This document shows positions 61,034 to 64,000 of a DNA stretch of 64,000 nucleotides, piece after piece. The stretch lies in contig NZ_SHLI01000001.1 in the NCBI RefSeq assembly GCF_004217415.1, positions 124,001 through 188,000 on the forward strand. The letters are read 5' to 3'. Below the pieces are notes generated by a model. The model was not told the DNA's origin. It ran no database searches and saw nothing but the letters and a program-made list of their open reading frames with translations. This DNA is from Spiribacter vilamensis. Its GTDB lineage: Bacteria > Pseudomonadota > Gammaproteobacteria > Nitrococcales > Nitrococcaceae. Position 1 is the stretch's first letter, and every line of letters starts with the position of its first letter. The position numbers were made by a program, and so were the translations under genes.

Positions 61034-63286
61034 ATGACCGAACCCACCCCGGCAGACGGATTCGAGCGTCGCCCGCTCCAGGAGTTTACCGAAAAGGCAT
61101 ATCTCGATTACTCGATGTACGTCATCCTCGATCGGGCCCTGCCGCATGTCGGCGATGGCCTCAAGCCGGTCCAGCGGCGGATTGTCTACGCGATGTCCGA
61201 GCTCGGCCTGTCGGCCGTATCGAAGCACAAGAAGTCCGCCCGGACGGTGGGTGACGTGCTGGGCAAGTACCACCCACATGGCGACTCGGCCTGTTACGAG
61301 GCCATGGTGCTGATGGCGCAGCCCTTCTCCTACCGCTACCCGCTGGTGGATGGACAGGGCAACTGGGGCTCGGCGGACGATCCCAAATCGTTCGCGGCGA
61401 TGCGCTACACCGAGGCGCGTCTGGCCCCCTACGCCCGGCTGTTGCTCCAGGAGCTGGGGCAGGGGACAGTGGACTGGCAGCCCAACTTCGACGGCAGCCT
61501 CGACGAGCCGGTGACGCTGCCGGCCCGTGTCCCCAACGTGCTGCTGAACGGCGGCACGGGCATCGCGGTGGGGATGGCGACGGATATCCCTCCCCATAAC
61601 CTGCGCGAGGTGGCCTCGGCCTGCATCCGCCTGCTGGATGAGCCCGATGCCGGTGTCGAGGCGCTCTGTGAGCACATCCAGGGGCCGGACTTCCCCACCG
61701 ATGCCGAGATCATCACGCCTGCCGCGGATATCCGGCGTCTCTACGAGTCCGGTCATGGGGGCCTGCGGCTGCGGGCGCGCTGGGAACGCGACGGCCGGGA
61801 CGTGATCGTCACCGCGCTGCCCTTCCAGGTCTCGGGTAGCCGGGTGCTCGAGCAGATCGCCGCCCAGATGCAGGCGCGCAAGCTGCCCATGGTCGACGAC
61901 CTGCGTGACGAGTCCGATCACGAGAACCCGACCCGCCTGGTCATCACCCTGCGCTCCAATCGGGTGGATGCCGACGAGGTCATGCAGCATGTCTTCGCCA
62001 CTACCGATCTGGAGAAGACCTACCGGGTCAATCTGAACGTCATCGGCCTCGATGGCCGGCCCCGTGTCCGCAATCTCCGCGAAATGCTGACGGAATGGCT
62101 CGAATACCGGCGGGATACCGTTCGTCGACGCCTGCAGTGGCGCCTCGAGAAGGTGGAGGCCCGTCTGCACGTACTCGAAGGCCTGCTGGTCGCCTATCTG
62201 AACATCGATGAGGTCATCGCCATCATTCGCGAGGCCGATGAGCCCCGGCCGGCGCTGATGGAGCGTTTCGGACTGACCGAGACCCAGGCCGAGGCGATCC
62301 TGGAGCTGCGACTGCGCCACCTCGCCCGGCTCGAGGAAATGAAGATCCGTGGTGAGCAGGACGAGCTGGCGACCGAGCGTGACCAGCTCCGGGAAACGCT
62401 GGGCTCGGAGACCCGCATGACCCGGCTGATCCAGACCGAGCTCCAGGCCGATGCCGATACCTATGGCGATGAACGTCGATCGGTCATGGTGACCCGCAGT
62501 AGTGCGCGGGCGCTGAGTGAGAGCGAACTCGCCCCGACCGAGCCGGTAACGGTCGTGCTCTCGCGCAAGGGCTGGGCACGCACCGCCAAGGGCCACGAGG
62601 TCGATCCCGAAAAGCTCTCCTATCGTGCCGGTGACGGATTTGCCGCGGCGGCTGCCGGGCGTAGCAATCAGCTGGCCGTGTTCCTCGATACCCACGGCCG
62701 CAGTTACAGCGTTCCCGCCCACTCCCTGCCATCGGCAAGGGGACAGGGCGAGCCCCTCACCGGCCGACTGCAGCCACCGGAGGGGGCATATTTCGTGCAC
62801 GTCCTGTGCGCTGATCCGGAGGAGGGCGTGCTCCTTGCATCCGACGGCGGTTACGGGTTCGTGACCCGGGTGCAGTCGCTACAGGCCCGACAGAAGGCCG
62901 GCAAGGCCATCATCAATCGGCCCGCGAACAGCGATATACTGGCACCGGTCATGCTGCCCGCCAATGCCAGTCGGGTGGCGGTGGCCACCAGCGCCGGTCG
63001 GCTATTGGTGTTCCCGCTCGCACAGCTGCCCGAAATGTCGCGGGGAAAGGGCAACAAGCTGATCGACATCACCGCCGCCGCCCGGAAGGAGAGCGGTGAA
63101 AAAGTCGTGGGGGTGTGTCCGCTGCGGGCTGATGAGCCGCTGGTGGTCGCAGCGGGCAAGCGCACACTCACGCTCAAGCCCGCCGACCTAGCAGCCTACG
63201 AGGGGGAGCGCGGGCGCCGGGGTCGGTCACTGCCACGGGGTTTCCAGCGCGTCGATGGTCTTTCGCCGCGATCAACAGGAGCGTGA
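61034..63286 (+). CDS. parC: DNA topoisomerase IV subunit A ParC
   Basis: The 750-residue DNA-cleaving subunit pairs with ParE. The catalytic tyrosine is near residue 125 ([12 protein letters not shown]). The quinolone-resistance region [17 protein letters not shown] keeps the wild-type serine and glutamate. The C-terminal domain from about 500 is a beta-pinwheel of the short ParC type, without the GyrA box. The start at ATG 61034 is chosen over an open frame inside parE. htpX begins one base after the stop. Confidence 0.95.
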   Translation: MTEPTPADGFERRPLQEFTEKAYLDYSMYVILDRALPHVGDGLKPVQRRIVYAMSELGLSAVSKHKKSARTVGDVLGKYHPHGDSACYEAMVLMAQPFSYRYPLVDGQGNWGSADDPKSFAAMRYTEARLAPYARLLLQELGQGTVDWQPNFDGSLDEPVTLPARVPNVLLNGGTGIAVGMATDIPPHNLREVASACIRLLDEPDAGVEALCEHIQGPDFPTDAEIITPAADIRRLYESGHGGLRLRARWERDGRDVIVTALPFQVSGSRVLEQIAAQMQARKLPMVDDLRDESDHENPTRLVITLRSNRVDADEVMQHVFATTDLEKTYRVNLNVIGLDGRPRVRNLREMLTEWLEYRRDTVRRRLQWRLEKVEARLHVLEGLLVAYLNIDEVIAIIREADEPRPALMERFGLTETQAEAILELRLRHLARLEEMKIRGEQDELATERDQLRETLGSETRMTRLIQTELQADADTYGDERRSVMVTRSSARALSESELAPTEPVTVVLSRKGWARTAKGHEVDPEKLSYRAGDGFAAAAAGRSNQLAVFLDTHGRSYSVPAHSLPSARGQGEPLTGRLQPPEGAYFVHVLCADPEEGVLLASDGGYGFVTRVQSLQARQKAGKAIINRPANSDILAPVMLPANASRVAVATSAGRLLVFPLAQLPEMSRGKGNKLIDITAAARKESGEKVVGVCPLRADEPLVVAAGKRTLTLKPADLAAYEGERGRRGRSLPRGFQRVDGLSPRSTGA

Positions 63287-63287
63287 C

Positions 63288-64000
63288 ATGAAACGCGTGC
63301 TGCTTTTCCTCGGCACCAACATCGCCATCATCCTGGTGTTGGGAACAGTCCTCCGGCTACTGGGCGTCGATCGTCTGCTCGAGGCCGATGGCGGCGCGCT
63401 TGATTACGGTGCACTGCTCATCTTCGCCGCCGTCTTCGGCATGGGCGGCAGCTTCCTGTCGCTGGCAATCTCGAAGTGGATGGCCAAGAAGGCAATGGGT
63501 GTCCGCGCGATCGACAAGCCATCGAATGCCCGGGAACGGTGGCTGGTGGAAACCGTCAAGCGTCAGGCCACGACCGCCGGTGTCGGTATGCCCGAGGTCG
63601 GGATTTACGACTCGCCACAGGTGAACGCCTTTGCAACGGGGATGAGCCGGAACAATGCCCTGGTGGCGGTGAGCAGCGGTCTGCTCGAGACAATGAGCGC
63701 TGATGAGGCGGAGGCGGTGCTCGCCCATGAGGTCATGCACGTCCAGAACGGCGATATGATTACGCTTGCCCTCATCCAGGGCGTGGTGAATACATTCGTA
63801 ATCTTCTTCGCCCGCGTAATCGGTCATTTCGTCGACCGCGTGATCCTGAAAAACGAGCGCGGTCACGGCATCGGGTTCTGGGTCACGACCATCGTCGCCG
63901 AGATCATGCTCGCGGTGCTCGCCTCGGTGATCGTCATGTGGTTCTCCCGCCAGCGCGAATTCCGTGCGGACGCCGGCGCGGCCGATCTGGCGGGTCGTGA
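63288..64000 (+). CDS. htpX: Membrane zinc metalloprotease HtpX, N-terminal part
   Basis: The gene begins at ATG 63288, one base after the parC stop, and has no stop before the window edge; the visible 237 residues are most of a family of about 290. Two N-terminal membrane helices (4-24 and 40-60) are followed by the zinc motif HEVMH (where E. coli has HEISH), two more hydrophobic helices and a [14 protein letters not shown] segment carrying the third zinc ligand. HtpX degrades damaged membrane proteins with FtsH. AACAGGAG upstream is its ribosome-binding site. Confidence 0.93.
   Translation, partial: MKRVLLFLGTNIAIILVLGTVLRLLGVDRLLEADGGALDYGALLIFAAVFGMGGSFLSLAISKWMAKKAMGVRAIDKPSNARERWLVETVKRQATTAGVGMPEVGIYDSPQVNAFATGMSRNNALVAVSSGLLETMSADEAEAVLAHEVMHVQNGDMITLALIQGVVNTFVIFFARVIGHFVDRVILKNERGHGIGFWVTTIVAEIMLAVLASVIVMWFSRQREFRADAGAADLAGR

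Noticed and set aside
60809-62800. Open frame of over 600 codons antisense to parE/parC
   Set aside because: It is the complement of two well-supported topoisomerase genes, with low-complexity composition and no family features.

Overview
This is a gene-dense window, G+C-rich by eye, from a gammaproteobacterium. The dcw cluster order running into lpxC, secA, argJ and a Nudix-ThiE fusion, the yacG-zapD-coaE-pilC-pilB block, and the ispB / rplU-rpmA-obgE-proB divergence are all typical of that class. An Mrp-type Na+/H+ antiporter operon, a TrkA/TrkH potassium system and several acidic protein tails suggest a halophilic or haloalkaliphilic member, perhaps Ectothiorhodospiraceae (Spiribacter/Halorhodospira/Alkalilimnicola-like). 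The family is an inference and the genus is not established.

Layout. 1-11384: tightly overlapped division and cell-wall genes (murF 3' end, mraY, murD, ftsW, murG, murC, murB, ddl, ftsQ, ftsA, ftsZ). 11463-17801: lpxC, dciA (opposite strand), secA, argJ and a MutT/ThiE fusion. 17798-22360 (minus): yacG, zapD, coaE, pilC, pilB. 22553-24082: doxX-like gene, tRNA-Pro, ispB. 24230-27063: rplU, rpmA, terminator, obgE, proB. 27060-34357: rpsT (minus), then murJ, ribF, ileS, lspA, ispH. 34358-35578: two divergent type IV prepilin-like genes and tRNA-Thr. 35610-43010 (minus): an Mrp-like operon with three MrpD paralogues and a small unrecognised membrane protein, without a full MrpA. 43133-49772: phoB-phoR and pstS-pstC-pstA-pstB-phoU. 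49769-51886 (minus): argD-argF. 51976-55969: rnm-like PHP nuclease, srkA, half-length trkA, trkH. 56065-63286: typA, xseB-ispA (minus), parE, parC. 63288-64000: htpX, cut by the window edge.

The genes are mostly core: septal peptidoglycan synthesis, lipid A, secretion, translation, isoprenoids, arginine, phosphate and ion homeostasis, chromosome decatenation. No insertion sequence, prophage, CRISPR array or defence island was seen, and no stretch over 300 bases lacks a gene. No clearly new system was found. The best leads are a terminator-like hairpin at the very start of the argD transcript, the unusual Mrp operon (three MrpD-type subunits, one lacking the TM7 lysine, plus an unknown 95-residue protein), and a possible bidirectional promoter between rpsT and murJ.
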